The notes beneath the pieces are model-generated. The model saw nothing but the letters and a program-made list of their open reading frames with translations. It had not been told where the DNA came from and made no database searches. This document shows, piece by piece, positions 15,919-24,827 of a stretch of DNA of 64,000 nucleotides; the stretch's first letter is position 1, and every line of letters begins with the position of its first letter. The stretch covers positions 1 to 64,000 of the forward strand of contig CAZIFL010000001.1 of NCBI GenBank assembly GCA_964539095.1, given 5' to 3'. The position numbers and the translations under genes were made by a program. The DNA is from DAIPKP01 sp964539095 (GTDB taxonomy: Bacteria > Synergistota > Synergistia > Synergistales > Aminiphilaceae).

Positions 15919-16340
15919 CGACAATATTTTCAACAACCTTACGTTGAAGCGTACGAAATCGCCCCAACAGGAACGGGGAGTCTTTACATAGGAAGATCTC
16001 GGTAAGCTTTTCCGGAACGATACGTTTCGGGCTTTGGGGAAGGAACGTCCCGAACGATACTGGGTACCCCTTCTCGCCTTCTATTCGGGAGCGAGGCTTG
16101 AAGAAATATGCCAGCTTGAGGTACGGGATGTCCGTAAAGTAGGGGATATACTACTACGGTGCTTCGACATCAACGACCGGGAGAGATAAGGCAGTAAAAA
16201 ACGATGTGGGGAAACGCTAGTTCTCCTGCGTCCTCAGCTTATGTCTCTCGGATTCCTGGAAAATACTGGGAAGATATGAAAAGGGGAGGGCAGAAGCGAC
16301 TCCTTCCCAATCTCAAAAGGGATCTACCCCATCCATGAGA
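15919..16340 (+). pseudogene. tyrosine integrase/recombinase remnant
   Basis: Translating across frameshifts gives successive phage-integrase segments: a linker-like part with NNLTLKR and EDLGKLF; then ERYWVPLLAFYSGARLEEIC, which contains the box I arginine (GARLEE); then CFDIND; then LRPQLMSLGFLEN; then LLPNLKRD. At least two stops or frameshifts (near 16187 and 16276) break it, and the box II region (HxxR, Tyr) is absent. It marks the former activity of an integrating element in this island. The original start and attachment site are not visible. Confidence 0.75.
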
Positions 16341-16455
16341 CATGGTGGCACAGATCGTACGTAGGGCGAGACTTAGCTACAATGATTGACCTATGGCCGG
16401 TATTGGGGTAGGAAATCCTCTGGGGTTGTGTATGGGAAGATGGTGTGGAGGGGAA

Positions 16456-16484
16456 TTGATATATGGTTAGAAGTGGTGTAATGT
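16456..16484 (+). promoter_or_regulatory. possible promoter of the PHP-ATPase gene
   Basis: TTGATA (16456-16461), a 17-base spacer, then TAATGT (16479-16484), about 70 bases before the start codon. Moderate match. Confidence 0.4.
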
Positions 16485-16551
16485 AAAATGCAGATGTTTT
16501 TGCCGTTTTTCTTGATTTTGGGAGATGCTTTCATTTAAGGGGGAGATCCTT

Positions 16552-19353
16552 ATGAGTAAGCAGTATACGCGTGGCTCTGAGTGGCGGCGTTGGGAATTGC
16601 ATTTACATACTCCATTTACTAAAAAAGAAGATAGGTATATAGGAGACACCGATGATGAAAAGTGGGAAAAATTTTACAATACAATTCGTGATTATATTGG
16701 AGATGGAGCTGATCCTTTAAAATCGATATGTGCAATTGCAATTACGGACTATCTTTCCATTGATAATTATATGAAAGTACGTGAGGAGAATCGGCTTCCC
16801 CATTGTGTAAAACTGCTTCTTCCCAATGTTGAGCTTAGGATGACGCCGATAGCACGAAAATCCCCTGTCAATATTCACTGTATATTCTCGCCCGAAATTG
16901 CAGATGAAATTAATGATCGTTTTTTTGCAAAACTTCAATTTGAGTACAATGAGGACAGTTATAGTGCAGCAAGGAAACAACTTATCAGGTTTGGGAGAGC
17001 TTACACTGGAAATTCTGAGCTTTCTGAAAAAGAGGCTTACAATACTGGTCTCGAACAATATGTGATAACTCCTGACACATTATCAAATCTTTTTAAACGT
17101 GATCCAGGATTGCGAAATAACACCATAATTGTGGTTTCAAACAATAGTAAGGATGGTGCCTCTGGAACGAAATCTCATCATGATTATTTCGTAGGGGAAG
17201 TTTCTCAACTTGATGCAACTCGCCGTGCGATATATCAACTGTCTGATATGATTTACTCATCCAACCCAAATGACATTCAGTATTTTTTAGGCGAAACGAC
17301 TGATGACGAAAATTCTGTAAAGGAAAAATGTGGTTCATTAATGCCTTGTATCCATGGCTGCGATGCCCACACAAACGAAAAAGTTTTTAACCCTGACAAT
17401 AACCGTTATTGTTGGATAAAAGCTGATCCAACCTTTGAAGGGTTAAAACAAGTTTTATATGAGCCAAAAGATCGTGTTAGAATCAGCCCTTCATATCCTG
17501 ATTCAAAGCAAAGCTATCATGTAATTGACCATGTTAGAATCGATGACGAAAATTTTGATCCGCAACCAATTTGTTTCAATGATAAACTCACTTGTATTGT
17601 TGGGGGAAAATCTACAGGCAAATCATTACTCCTTCATAATATGGCATTAGCGATTGACGCAGCGCAAGTAAAGAAAAAAGAACTAACCGCAAAAACAAAT
17701 GTGAAAGAAATTCAGCAACTCAAGGTGTATTGGAAGGATAGAGTTCACAGTGGTGAGGAAAATATTTTTCGTAAAATTATTTACATCCCTCAAACATATT
17801 TAAACAGGCTTAGTGATGAACATGAGGAAACTACTGAAATAGATAAAATAATTGAAGGCATTGTTTTGCAGGACGAAAATGCCCTTTGTTTGTTTAAAGA
17901 AATGAATGAAAAGATTGCTACGCATAAGCAATTAATTGCTAAAACCATCGTTGATTTTTTACATACAATTTCTAAACTAAATTCAGTCAAAGAGCTTAAA
18001 AAAGAAATGGGTGATAAGGATAGCATTTTGCTTGAGATAAAAAAACTTTCAATGCAGCTGAAGCAATTATCTGAGGAATATAACGTCACTGAAGATGAAA
18101 TGAAAACATATCAAGAGGCTGCGGAAAAAATTCAGCAATGTACTGGTAATATTAAAAATATTACTCTAGAAAGAGAGACCATAGGATCTATAGAATCAGT
18201 GTTGCAAAAGAAAGATTTTCCTAAGAAAAATACCTCTCGGTTTTCTGCTAAGCTGGCTGGTGCAATTGAACGGACTCAAATTACGGCTGATTCTCATTGG
18301 CTAACAGAACGCGGCAAAATATTAGCGGAGATCAATGAGGTACTGTCGGAATATCAAAAAGACTTATCGAAATCCCATGCTCAAGTGGAAGCACTCAAAC
18401 CCAAAATGGAGGGTAAAGAACAGATCCGCAAAGTATCTGACTCTATATTAAGTGAAAAAGGAAAGCTAGAGAAGCTTTCCCAGCTTGATGCTGAATCAGA
18501 AAAAATCAATGAATCGTATGAGGCTCAATTGTCCATACTGACCAAAGCATTTGAAACGTATAAGGGGTTTTATGCCAAATATGCTAATGGTATCAACCGT
18601 AGTTTTGCTACACCCGAGGAAGATCTTGAATTTGAGATTAATCATGTGTTCAGGTTAGAACGTTTCTCGCAGAAATTCCTAGAAATTATTAATAAAAAAA
18701 CGAAGTCACGGTTTTCTCACTTTGACCTCGAAAATATCACAGAAGAAAATCTTACCTCCTCAAATTTAGCTTTGCTTATTAAAGCTATCCTCGCAAATTC
18801 TTCTGAATCACTTCGATTAACTGCAGGGCATACACCTGAATCTGCTCTGCGAGACCTTTTGGGCGATTGGTATAATATTGAATATGTTGTGAGAATGGGT
18901 GGAGATAGTATTGAAGACATGTCTCCTGGCAAGAAGGCCTTGCTGTTGTTGAGGCTTCTTATTAGTCTCGCAGAAAGTAAATGCCCTATACTGATTGATC
19001 AGCCGGAAGATGATCTTGATAACCGTTCTATTTTTCATGAATTAATACAATTTATAAAAACTAAAAAGATTGATCGACAAATTATTGTCGCAACTCATAA
19101 TGCAAATATTGTATTAGGCGGAGATTCGGAATTAGTTCTTGTTGCTAATCAAAGAGGGAAAAATTCTCCTAACAAAGAATATCGCTTTGAATATCGAGGA
19201 GGAGCCATTGAAAACAATTTTCCTGTTATTGATGAAGAGGGAAATCCTTGTCCCGGGATCTTAAACATGAAAGGAATCCAAACACACATCTGTGAAATTC
19301 TTGAGGGTGGTGAACGTGCTTTTGATTTACGGAGGAGCAAATATAGGTTATAG
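16552..19353 (+). CDS. PHP-domain plus SMC/ABC-like ATPase (TrlF-type)
   Basis: A 933-residue protein. The N-terminus carries a PHP phosphoesterase motif (H17-L-H19) with further His and Asp residues over about 330 residues. A P-loop ATPase follows, split by long coiled coils: Walker A GGKSTGKS (351-358), helical arms (about 430-680), signature-like MSPGKKA, Walker B ILIDQPEDD (D816), and H-loop VATHNAN. Public annotation calls this architecture TrlF. Similar nuclease-ATPase fusions act in defence; the role here is inferred. ATG 16552 is chosen because AAGGGGGAG precedes it by 7 bases. The gene is AT-rich compared with the helicase upstream, as expected for a separate acquisition. Confidence 0.82.
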   Translation: MSKQYTRGSEWRRWELHLHTPFTKKEDRYIGDTDDEKWEKFYNTIRDYIGDGADPLKSICAIAITDYLSIDNYMKVREENRLPHCVKLLLPNVELRMTPIARKSPVNIHCIFSPEIADEINDRFFAKLQFEYNEDSYSAARKQLIRFGRAYTGNSELSEKEAYNTGLEQYVITPDTLSNLFKRDPGLRNNTIIVVSNNSKDGASGTKSHHDYFVGEVSQLDATRRAIYQLSDMIYSSNPNDIQYFLGETTDDENSVKEKCGSLMPCIHGCDAHTNEKVFNPDNNRYCWIKADPTFEGLKQVLYEPKDRVRISPSYPDSKQSYHVIDHVRIDDENFDPQPICFNDKLTCIVGGKSTGKSLLLHNMALAIDAAQVKKKELTAKTNVKEIQQLKVYWKDRVHSGEENIFRKIIYIPQTYLNRLSDEHEETTEIDKIIEGIVLQDENALCLFKEMNEKIATHKQLIAKTIVDFLHTISKLNSVKELKKEMGDKDSILLEIKKLSMQLKQLSEEYNVTEDEMKTYQEAAEKIQQCTGNIKNITLERETIGSIESVLQKKDFPKKNTSRFSAKLAGAIERTQITADSHWLTERGKILAEINEVLSEYQKDLSKSHAQVEALKPKMEGKEQIRKVSDSILSEKGKLEKLSQLDAESEKINESYEAQLSILTKAFETYKGFYAKYANGINRSFATPEEDLEFEINHVFRLERFSQKFLEIINKKTKSRFSHFDLENITEENLTSSNLALLIKAILANSSESLRLTAGHTPESALRDLLGDWYNIEYVVRMGGDSIEDMSPGKKALLLLRLLISLAESKCPILIDQPEDDLDNRSIFHELIQFIKTKKIDRQIIVATHNANIVLGGDSELVLVANQRGKNSPNKEYRFEYRGGAIENNFPVIDEEGNPCPGILNMKGIQTHICEILEGGERAFDLRRSKYRL

Positions 19354-19608
19354 GAAAAGCAAACGTTAAAAATTTTTAGAATGAGTTGCTAGGTGAAAAT
19401 CACAAGTACAACGGAGACAAGACGTTCATAAGCTAAATTGTAAGTTGTCCTAGGGTTGTTTACAAAATGCAGGACATTTCGGAAGATAGTAGGGAGGTAT
19501 AAGGTAGGAAACTCGGTTTTTATTTGTCTCCCTTTTGTCTCTAAAGCATAAAAAGCAATTGCTATTGCTGGCTTTTATGTTCCCCGCGCCTCCACCAATA
19601 ATTAGTTT

Positions 19609-19644
19609 GTAGCCGTCGGGATTGTCGCAGATCCCGACGGCTAC
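19609..19644. repeat. perfect 14-base hairpin
   Basis: GTAGCCGTCGGGAT (19609-19622) and ATCCCGACGGCTAC (19631-19644) pair perfectly around an 8-base loop. There is no T run, so it is not an ordinary terminator. It lies just past the end of the transposase-like fragment. Confidence 0.8.
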
Positions 19645-19649
19645 TGCGT

Positions 19650-20135
19650 TTATGGGTTGACCCTCTGTCGCATTTGTCGTATATTTCGCCTGCAAGAGAA
19701 TGTTTTTTTTCTCCATTGCCACGTGATTATAGCAGCACCCATCTTTTCCCCAGGGGCAAGTCCGAAGGGTTTCCCGTCTATTCCATCCTCAATGTTGCCG
19801 GCCACTGCGAAGAGCTTGTATATCCCCCCGCCGAACTCGGAGAGGTGGAGCTTTTTCATTCTGCCGTTTTCCTCTTCGAGGATTTCAATGGTTCCTTCAA
19901 GAAAGAGCTGGCGACCATAAGCTGCATTCTCCCCTGATGCGGTTTCTTTATCGGCGTCCTTCCACCACCGTCCGTTCCACTTCTCACGGATAGCGAAAAA
20001 ACGGTAGTCCGGGCCGTGCTTCTTTGTGGCAAGATTGTTGGGGACGTAGACAACCTCAGCCCATTCCTGCAACACTATGGTCTCTCCATGCTCCCCTTTA
20101 GAGGTTTTGAGGGGTCTACTGTATTGATACATCAA
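19650..20135 (-). pseudogene. transposase fragment, IS1380-like
   Basis: A 161-codon frame. The parts EWAEVVYVPNNLATKKHGP, YRFFAIRE and YKLFAVAGNIED resemble the middle of IS1380-family transposases, where a YVP...L..K stretch and an AIRE motif precede the late catalytic region. The catalytic ends are missing and the reading diverges after GIDG, so it cannot be an active transposase. A GGAGGAGG site precedes an ATG at 20132, so a truncated product could still be made. I know of no other family with this pattern but cannot exclude a standalone protein. Confidence 0.55.
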
Positions 20136-20183
20136 GCCTCCTCCATGCAGGGGGAAAACCCTTATCCAGGGCTACTGATCTTA

Positions 20184-20213
20184 TTGACACGTGCAAAATA
20201 CGTATGATAGAAT
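20184..20213 (+). promoter_or_regulatory. promoter of hicA
   Basis: TTGACA (20184-20189), an 18-base spacer, then TAGAAT (20208-20213). Transcription would start near 20220, downstream of the ATG at 20212, which supports TTG 20239 as the translated start of hicA. Confidence 0.6.
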
Positions 20214-20238
20214 GCCTTCTAGAAGGGAGGCGAAAATA

Positions 20239-20448
20239 TTGGGGAACAAGGAACACCCCGCAAACAAGAGCTACACCCAGGAAGAATTCCGAAAAATCGC
20301 GGAAGAACTCGGGTGGACGGTCTCGAAAGCACGAGGCAAGGGAAGCCATTATTTCGCCTCAAAAGAAGGGGAAAAAGGATTCCCCATACCGCAGAAACTC
20401 AAAAAAGGTTTGCAAGAAAGCATCAAAAAAAGGCTGGGGCTGAAGTAG
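20239..20448 (+). CDS. hicA: HicA-family mRNA interferase toxin
   Basis: A 69-residue protein of the HicA double-stranded-RNA-binding-like fold. The element GKGSHYFASKEG carries the catalytic histidine, and the basic C-terminus (KLKKGLQESIKKRLGL) is typical. HicA toxins cut mRNA without the ribosome. The start is TTG 20239: GGGAGG lies 8-9 bases upstream and the predicted promoter excludes the earlier in-frame ATG (20212). The stop codon lies in the loop of an intrinsic terminator (20430-20461). HicB follows 83 bases later. Confidence 0.85.
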   Translation: MGNKEHPANKSYTQEEFRKIAEELGWTVSKARGKGSHYFASKEGEKGFPIPQKLKKGLQESIKKRLGLK

Positions 20449-20461
20449 CCCCAAGCCTTTT
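20430..20461 (+). terminator. intrinsic terminator spanning the hicA stop codon
   Basis: AAGGCTGGGGC (20430-20440) pairs with GCCCCAAGCCTT (20448-20459) with one bulged base, followed by a T run (TTTT at 20458-20461). The stem overlaps the last codons of hicA and its stop codon, so transcription is expected to drop before hicB. Confidence 0.8.
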
Positions 20462-20531
20462 CCGAAACCTATAAATCTTCGAAGCTCTCATAAAAAGAGC
20501 GACGGAAAACCCTTTGAAAGGAGGAATTACC

Positions 20532-20975
20532 TTGACAAAGTATCCCGACCGTTATGCCTATCCGGCGATATTCATTCCCTGTGACGAAGAAGACGGCGGT
20601 GGGTTCGAAGTCCGTTTCCCGGATATAGACAACTGCTTTACCTCTGGTGATACCGTGGAAGAAGCGGTAGAGCAGGCAAAATACGTACTCGAAGACTGCC
20701 TCTATCATGAGGAAAAAAACAACGAAGAAATTCCCCGCCCCACGCCGCTTGGAGAAGTGGCCTGCCCGGAAGGGGGATTCAAACAACTGGTGGTGGCCGT
20801 TATGCCCCCGGTACGGAGGGCCTGGAGCAACAAGGCCGTAAAGAAGACTCTCACCATCCCCGCATGGCTTGATGAGCTTGCGAAAGAGCAGGAAGTAAAT
20901 TTTTCTCAGCTCTTGCAATCTGCCCTCAAAGAAGAACTCGGGATCGACAATCGTTTACCCTGCGTTCCGCATTAA
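20532..20975 (+). CDS. hicB: HicB-family antitoxin
   Basis: A 147-residue protein. The N-terminal partial RNase H-like fold (AIFIPCDEEDGGGFEVRFPD ... ALEEAV-like stretch TVEEAVEQAKYVLEDCL) is the HicB toxin-binding domain. Residues about 115-140 (KKTLTIPAWLDELAKEQ) form a ribbon-helix-helix DNA-binding domain. It should block HicA and repress the locus. The start TTG 20532 follows AAAGGAGGAA, and this choice removes six codons of the longer open frame. The terminator between hicA and hicB suggests the antitoxin may also need its own transcription or read-through. Confidence 0.87.
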   Translation: MTKYPDRYAYPAIFIPCDEEDGGGFEVRFPDIDNCFTSGDTVEEAVEQAKYVLEDCLYHEEKNNEEIPRPTPLGEVACPEGGFKQLVVAVMPPVRRAWSNKAVKKTLTIPAWLDELAKEQEVNFSQLLQSALKEELGIDNRLPCVPH

Positions 20976-21128
20976 CCCTGCGATCCCTTGCAATTACTGG
21001 TGCGACTTTAGCTTTTCTTTCGAGTAGCAAGAGTGATTTGTCAAGCAACTGCAAAATATTGCAAAATTTAATACAGAATGTGGGGTTTGCATTTGCACAT
21101 GTAAACATGGGCTAGAACAGGCCAAAGA

Positions 21129-21170
21129 AAAGCCCCTCCTCGGAGAATTTCGCCGGGAGGGGCTTTCTGT
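21129..21170. terminator. terminator-like hairpin after hicB
   Basis: AAAGCCCCTCC-T-CGG (from 21129) pairs with CCGGGAGGGGCTTT (ending 21166) with a single bulge. A and T runs flank it, the T run being short (CTTTCTGT). It lies 150 bases after hicB. Nothing recognisable lies between 20976 and 21128. Confidence 0.6.
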
Positions 21171-21247
21171 ATCCTTTTTGCCAATGATACTACCTGCTTG
21201 TTGCATAATAAAAATAAGGGGTGCGGATAAAATCTTGGACAAATTTC

Positions 21248-21316
21248 TTAGGCAGCATAGCCGTTTAACTGCCTGAATTCTACCGGGCTACCCATACAAA
21301 ATAGCGAGGAACCAGT
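21248..21316 (-). mobile_element. C-terminal remnant of an IS3-family transposase
   Basis: On the minus strand the end of a frame reads SSLFCMGSPVEFRQLNGYAA and then stops. This resembles the C-terminus of IS3-type transposases, which typically read HSxLGYxSPVEFR. Nothing upstream of the fragment is left, and no second end of the element is visible. From 21317 to 21451, up to the next gene, I see no further feature. Confidence 0.45.
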
Positions 21317-21451
21317 TTTCTTGACCGGGATCCGCTTTACATAAATGCCCTCCTGGGGTAATCTGCATACATCTAGTTTGCGGAAAAAGGACGATCCTGG
21401 TGATGTCGATCACGTGGTCGTAAGGTGTTCCGAGATTAGGAGGAGGAGAGA

Positions 21452-22486
21452 ATGAGAAGCGCAAAAAAAGGATTGTGGCATCTCTTTTGTTTGATGGGGG
21501 TATTGTTTATGGCTGGGGTTGGATGTGCGTCTTCTGAGGCTCCGGATTATAGCGGTGATTTTGCCTGGTTATCCAAACCGGAGATGTTGGATAAGCCTGT
21601 GGATGTTTTTTACGTTTATCCCACCATCTACGTGGATAAAACCCCAGGGAATATGGATATTGCCCGGGAAGACCTGCGGGAGAATGCTCGGGGGCTTCTC
21701 TCCGCCCAGGCAGGGATCTATTCTCTCTACGCCAATCTCTTTGCCCCTTTCTACCGCCAGCAATCTGCGGCCACCCAGAGCATGGAGGTCAATAACGGCG
21801 GCCGGGATGCTTTTGCAGATCCCCTTTTTCAAACCGGCTACGCAGATGTTGAGCGAGCCTTCGACTACTACGTAACCCATCTCAATCCAGACCGTCCTTT
21901 TATTCTTGGAGGGCACAGTCAGGGCTCCATGGTGCTTATCGAACTTATGCGCCGACGTATGGGGGATCCGGAGTTGCAGAAGCGGCTGGTGGCGGCGTAT
22001 CTCATCGGCTACACCGTAAAGAAGGACGATCTTGAAAACTATCCCCAGATGAAGCTTGCTCAGGGTGAGACGGATACGGGGGGTATCATCACGTACAACA
22101 CCCAGGGGGTGGATGCGGAGGGCTCTCCGGTGCTGCTCACCGAGGCGGTGGCCATAAATCCCCTGAACTGGAAGATCGACGGCACCCCCGCGGATAGAGA
22201 GAGTAATCTTAAGGCTATTTTCTTTAACGATGCTACCGGTGAAATCTTTGAAGAGATTCCCCACTTCTGCGGTGCCTTCATAAACACTGAAACCGGAGCA
22301 CTGATTGCTACAGATATGCAGACCCCGGAGGAGGTGGATCTGGTGCATATGGGGCGTTGGCCCCATCAGGTGTACCATCGTTTTGACTACGCTTTTTTCT
22401 ACGAGAATCTCAGGGAAAATGTGAAGAAGAGAATAGATGCGTATATGATGCTCTCCCAGGGGAGTTACCGATGCATATGCGAATGA
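21452..22486 (+). CDS. DUF3089 alpha/beta-hydrolase-like lipoprotein
   Basis: A 344-residue protein. The N-terminus is a basic and hydrophobic signal ending at a cysteine (residue 25, MAGVGC), probably a lipoprotein anchor although the lipobox is not ideal. The rest is a DUF3089 domain: the opening VDVFYVYPTIYV is typical, and GGHSQG carries the serine nucleophile of the alpha/beta-hydrolase fold. It is probably an esterase or lipase of unknown substrate at the envelope. GGAGGAGGAG lies before ATG 21452. The Sel1 protein follows 13 bases after the stop, so the two may be co-expressed. Confidence 0.8.
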   Translation: MRSAKKGLWHLFCLMGVLFMAGVGCASSEAPDYSGDFAWLSKPEMLDKPVDVFYVYPTIYVDKTPGNMDIAREDLRENARGLLSAQAGIYSLYANLFAPFYRQQSAATQSMEVNNGGRDAFADPLFQTGYADVERAFDYYVTHLNPDRPFILGGHSQGSMVLIELMRRRMGDPELQKRLVAAYLIGYTVKKDDLENYPQMKLAQGETDTGGIITYNTQGVDAEGSPVLLTEAVAINPLNWKIDGTPADRESNLKAIFFNDATGEIFEEIPHFCGAFINTETGALIATDMQTPEEVDLVHMGRWPHQVYHRFDYAFFYENLRENVKKRIDAYMMLSQGSYRCICE

Positions 22487-22499
22487 GGAGGCATGTTTC

Positions 22500-22916
22500 A
22501 TGGCATGTCATGGATGGAAAGACTCTCGTTTTCTGAGGAAATGGTTTTTCTTCTGGATCTTGGGGATAGGATTTCTTTTGCTCTCCCCGTGTTGGGGGGA
22601 AGAGGCGAAGAGTGCTCTTGAACAGGGGATATACCACGAAAGCCGGGAGGAGTACCCCGAGGCAGTGGCATGGTACCATCGCGGAGCTGAGGAGGGCATT
22701 CTCGAAGCCCAGCATCGGCTGGGAATGATGTACTGGAAGGGAGGGGGGCTCTCGCAGGATAATCGGGAAGCCTTCATGTGGTTCTATCTGGCGGGGGCAC
22801 AGGGGAATATCGCATCTTCGGTAATGTGTGCTACCCTCGGAGATCTGCTTACTCCCGAAGAGATCGACCAGGCAAGAGAGCAGGCCCGTGAGAGGCTGTC
22901 CCAACAGAAAGACTGA
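22500..22916 (+). CDS. small exported Sel1-repeat protein
   Basis: A 138-residue protein with an N-terminal hydrophobic segment (about residues 14-33, ending CWGEEA), then two Sel1-like tetratricopeptide repeats (EAVAWYHRGAEEGILEAQHR and DNREAFMWFYLAGAQGN). Sel1 repeats mediate protein-protein contacts, often at the envelope. It follows the DUF3089 lipoprotein by 13 bases, with GAGGAGG shared between the ATGs at 22493 and 22500; the 22500 frame encodes the repeats. Its partner is unknown. Confidence 0.75.
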   Translation: MACHGWKDSRFLRKWFFFWILGIGFLLLSPCWGEEAKSALEQGIYHESREEYPEAVAWYHRGAEEGILEAQHRLGMMYWKGGGLSQDNREAFMWFYLAGAQGNIASSVMCATLGDLLTPEEIDQAREQARERLSQQKD

Positions 22917-22979
22917 ATGAAGAGGTTTCTAAAATAGGTTTTGACTATTCCGGAACCTCTTCGACATGGTATAGATTTT

Positions 22980-24590
22980 TCAGCGTATCTCCCGGGTAAT
23001 ATGGAATTCGATCTCCGGGTGCTTTTCCGATACGTGGCGGAGCCGCCACTCTCCGTCTGCGAGAAAGGCGAGATTTTCCTCCCCATCCAGGGCGAGGAAG
23101 TGCTGGTGTATTTTCTTGAAGTTCTCCAATTTTTTGGGATCTTTACAGGTTATCCAGCGGGCGGTGGTCCACTCCACGGGCTCGTAATCCGCCTCCACCC
23201 CGTATTCCGCCTTCAGCCGGGCCACGGTGACATCGAACTGTAGCACCCCCACCGCTCCGAGAATATAGTCGTTCCGGGAGAGGGGCCGGAAGATTTGTAC
23301 TGCCCCCTCCTCGGTGAGCTGCAGAAGCCCTTTCTGAAGCTGCTTGAGTTTCAGGGGGGATTGCAGGCGTACCCGGCGAAAGTGTTCGGGGGCGAAGCTG
23401 GGAATCCCCGTAAACTTAAGAATTTCCTTGTCGGTGAAGGTGTCTCCGATCTTGATGGTGCCGTGGTTATGGATACCGATAATGTCTCCCGGCCAGGCTT
23501 CTTCTGCCAGTGCCCGCTCCTGAGCCATGAAGATCACAGGATTTGCCACGGTGATATCCTTGCCGGTACGGTGATGCCGCAGTTTCATCCCCCGTTCAAA
23601 CTTTCCCGAACAGATCCGCAGAAAAGCCAGACGATCCCGGTGGGAGGGGTCCATATTCGCCTGGATCTTAAAGGCAAATGCTGAGAAGCTTTTTTCCTCG
23701 GGGGCCACCGTGCGGGTAACCGTAGGACGAGGCAGGGGAGCCGGGGCGATCTCCACAAATGTATCCAGTAGCTCCTTAACCCCGAAGTTGTTAAGAGCGC
23801 TGCCGAAGAAGACAGGGGTCTGGTTTGCCTTGAGATAGTGCTCCAGGTCGAAGGGGTTTGCAGCCCCGTCCAGAAGGGCGAGATCTTCTCGAAGCTCCTC
23901 CGCCTGGCTTCCCAGAGCGTCATCAAGAGCGGGATCTTCGATATTCAGAATGATCCGGGCCTTTTCTACCTTGGAGCTTCCGGGGGTGAAAAGGCTCAGT
24001 TCCTTTTTATGGATATTATACGTTCCCTTGAAGCGTTTCCCCATGCCGATGGGCCAGGAGAGGGGGGCACACTCCACCTGAAGCTTCTCCTCAATCTCGC
24101 CCAAAATCTCCAGGGGTTCCATCCCTTCCCTGTCGAGCTTGTTAATAAAGGTGATGATGGGGGTGTTGCGCATCCGGCAGACTTCCATGAGTTTCCGTGT
24201 CTGGGACTCCACACCCTTAACGCTGTCTATCACCATGATAACGCTGTCCACAGCGGTGAGCACTCGGTAGGTGTCCTCGGAGAAATCCTCGTGTCCAGGA
24301 GTGTCCAGAAGATTGATCTCATAATCCCGGTATTCGAATTTCATCACCGAGCTGGTGACGGAGATCCCCCGCTCCTTTTCGATGCTCATCCAGTCGCTGG
24401 TGGCGTGGCGTACGGCCTTGCGTGCCTTGACGGTTCCCGCCATCGTGATGGCCCCTCCGAAGAGGAGGAGCTTTTCGGTAAGGGTTGTCTTTCCCGCATC
24501 GGGGTGGCTGATGATGGCGAAGGTCCGGCGGCGTCGTATTTCCCTGAGGTCTGACATCTCGTTAGCAGCAGTTTCACAGCATATAGTCAT
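22980..24590 (-). CDS. prfC: peptide chain release factor 3
   Basis: A 536-residue translational GTPase. The G1 loop is SHPDAGKTTLTE, G3 is DTPGHEDF and G4 is NKLD; the overall length and C-terminal domains match RF3, and the switch region carries KERGISVTSS. RF3 releases RF1/RF2 from the ribosome after termination. ATG 24590 has AAGGAGA about 11 bases upstream; the internal Met12 (MSDLREIRRRRTF) is an alternative start. It is divergent from the flippase-like gene and tail-to-tail with the Sel1 gene. Confidence 0.95.
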   Translation of the reverse strand: MTICCETAANEMSDLREIRRRRTFAIISHPDAGKTTLTEKLLLFGGAITMAGTVKARKAVRHATSDWMSIEKERGISVTSSVMKFEYRDYEINLLDTPGHEDFSEDTYRVLTAVDSVIMVIDSVKGVESQTRKLMEVCRMRNTPIITFINKLDREGMEPLEILGEIEEKLQVECAPLSWPIGMGKRFKGTYNIHKKELSLFTPGSSKVEKARIILNIEDPALDDALGSQAEELREDLALLDGAANPFDLEHYLKANQTPVFFGSALNNFGVKELLDTFVEIAPAPLPRPTVTRTVAPEEKSFSAFAFKIQANMDPSHRDRLAFLRICSGKFERGMKLRHHRTGKDITVANPVIFMAQERALAEEAWPGDIIGIHNHGTIKIGDTFTDKEILKFTGIPSFAPEHFRRVRLQSPLKLKQLQKGLLQLTEEGAVQIFRPLSRNDYILGAVGVLQFDVTVARLKAEYGVEADYEPVEWTTARWITCKDPKKLENFKKIHQHFLALDGEENLAFLADGEWRLRHVSEKHPEIEFHITREIR

Positions 24591-24640
24591 GTTTCGTGCA
24601 TTTCTCCTTCTTTAAAAAAAGTAGCAGGAAGAGCATAGGA

Positions 24641-24669
24641 AAGCCGGGGGAGATCCCCGGCTCTTTTTT
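24641..24669 (+). terminator. terminator-like hairpin in a divergent gap
   Basis: AGCCGGGG/CCCCGGCT with a short loop, then CTTTTTT on the plus strand. It lies between two divergent genes, so it is not at the end of any plus-strand gene seen here. It may stop antisense transcription. Confidence 0.6.
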
Positions 24670-24827
24670 CAAGGCCTATTGTACGGCATAGAAGAGATTT
24701 TTCAAACTCTCCGATTTCTCCCCTGTAGAGGCTTCAGAGAACTCAGATAAAGAAGATTATCTTCCTCTCCTCTAATCATGATATACTGCCTGCCTGGAAA
24801 GCATGTTGCTCAAAAGGGGCGGATTTT

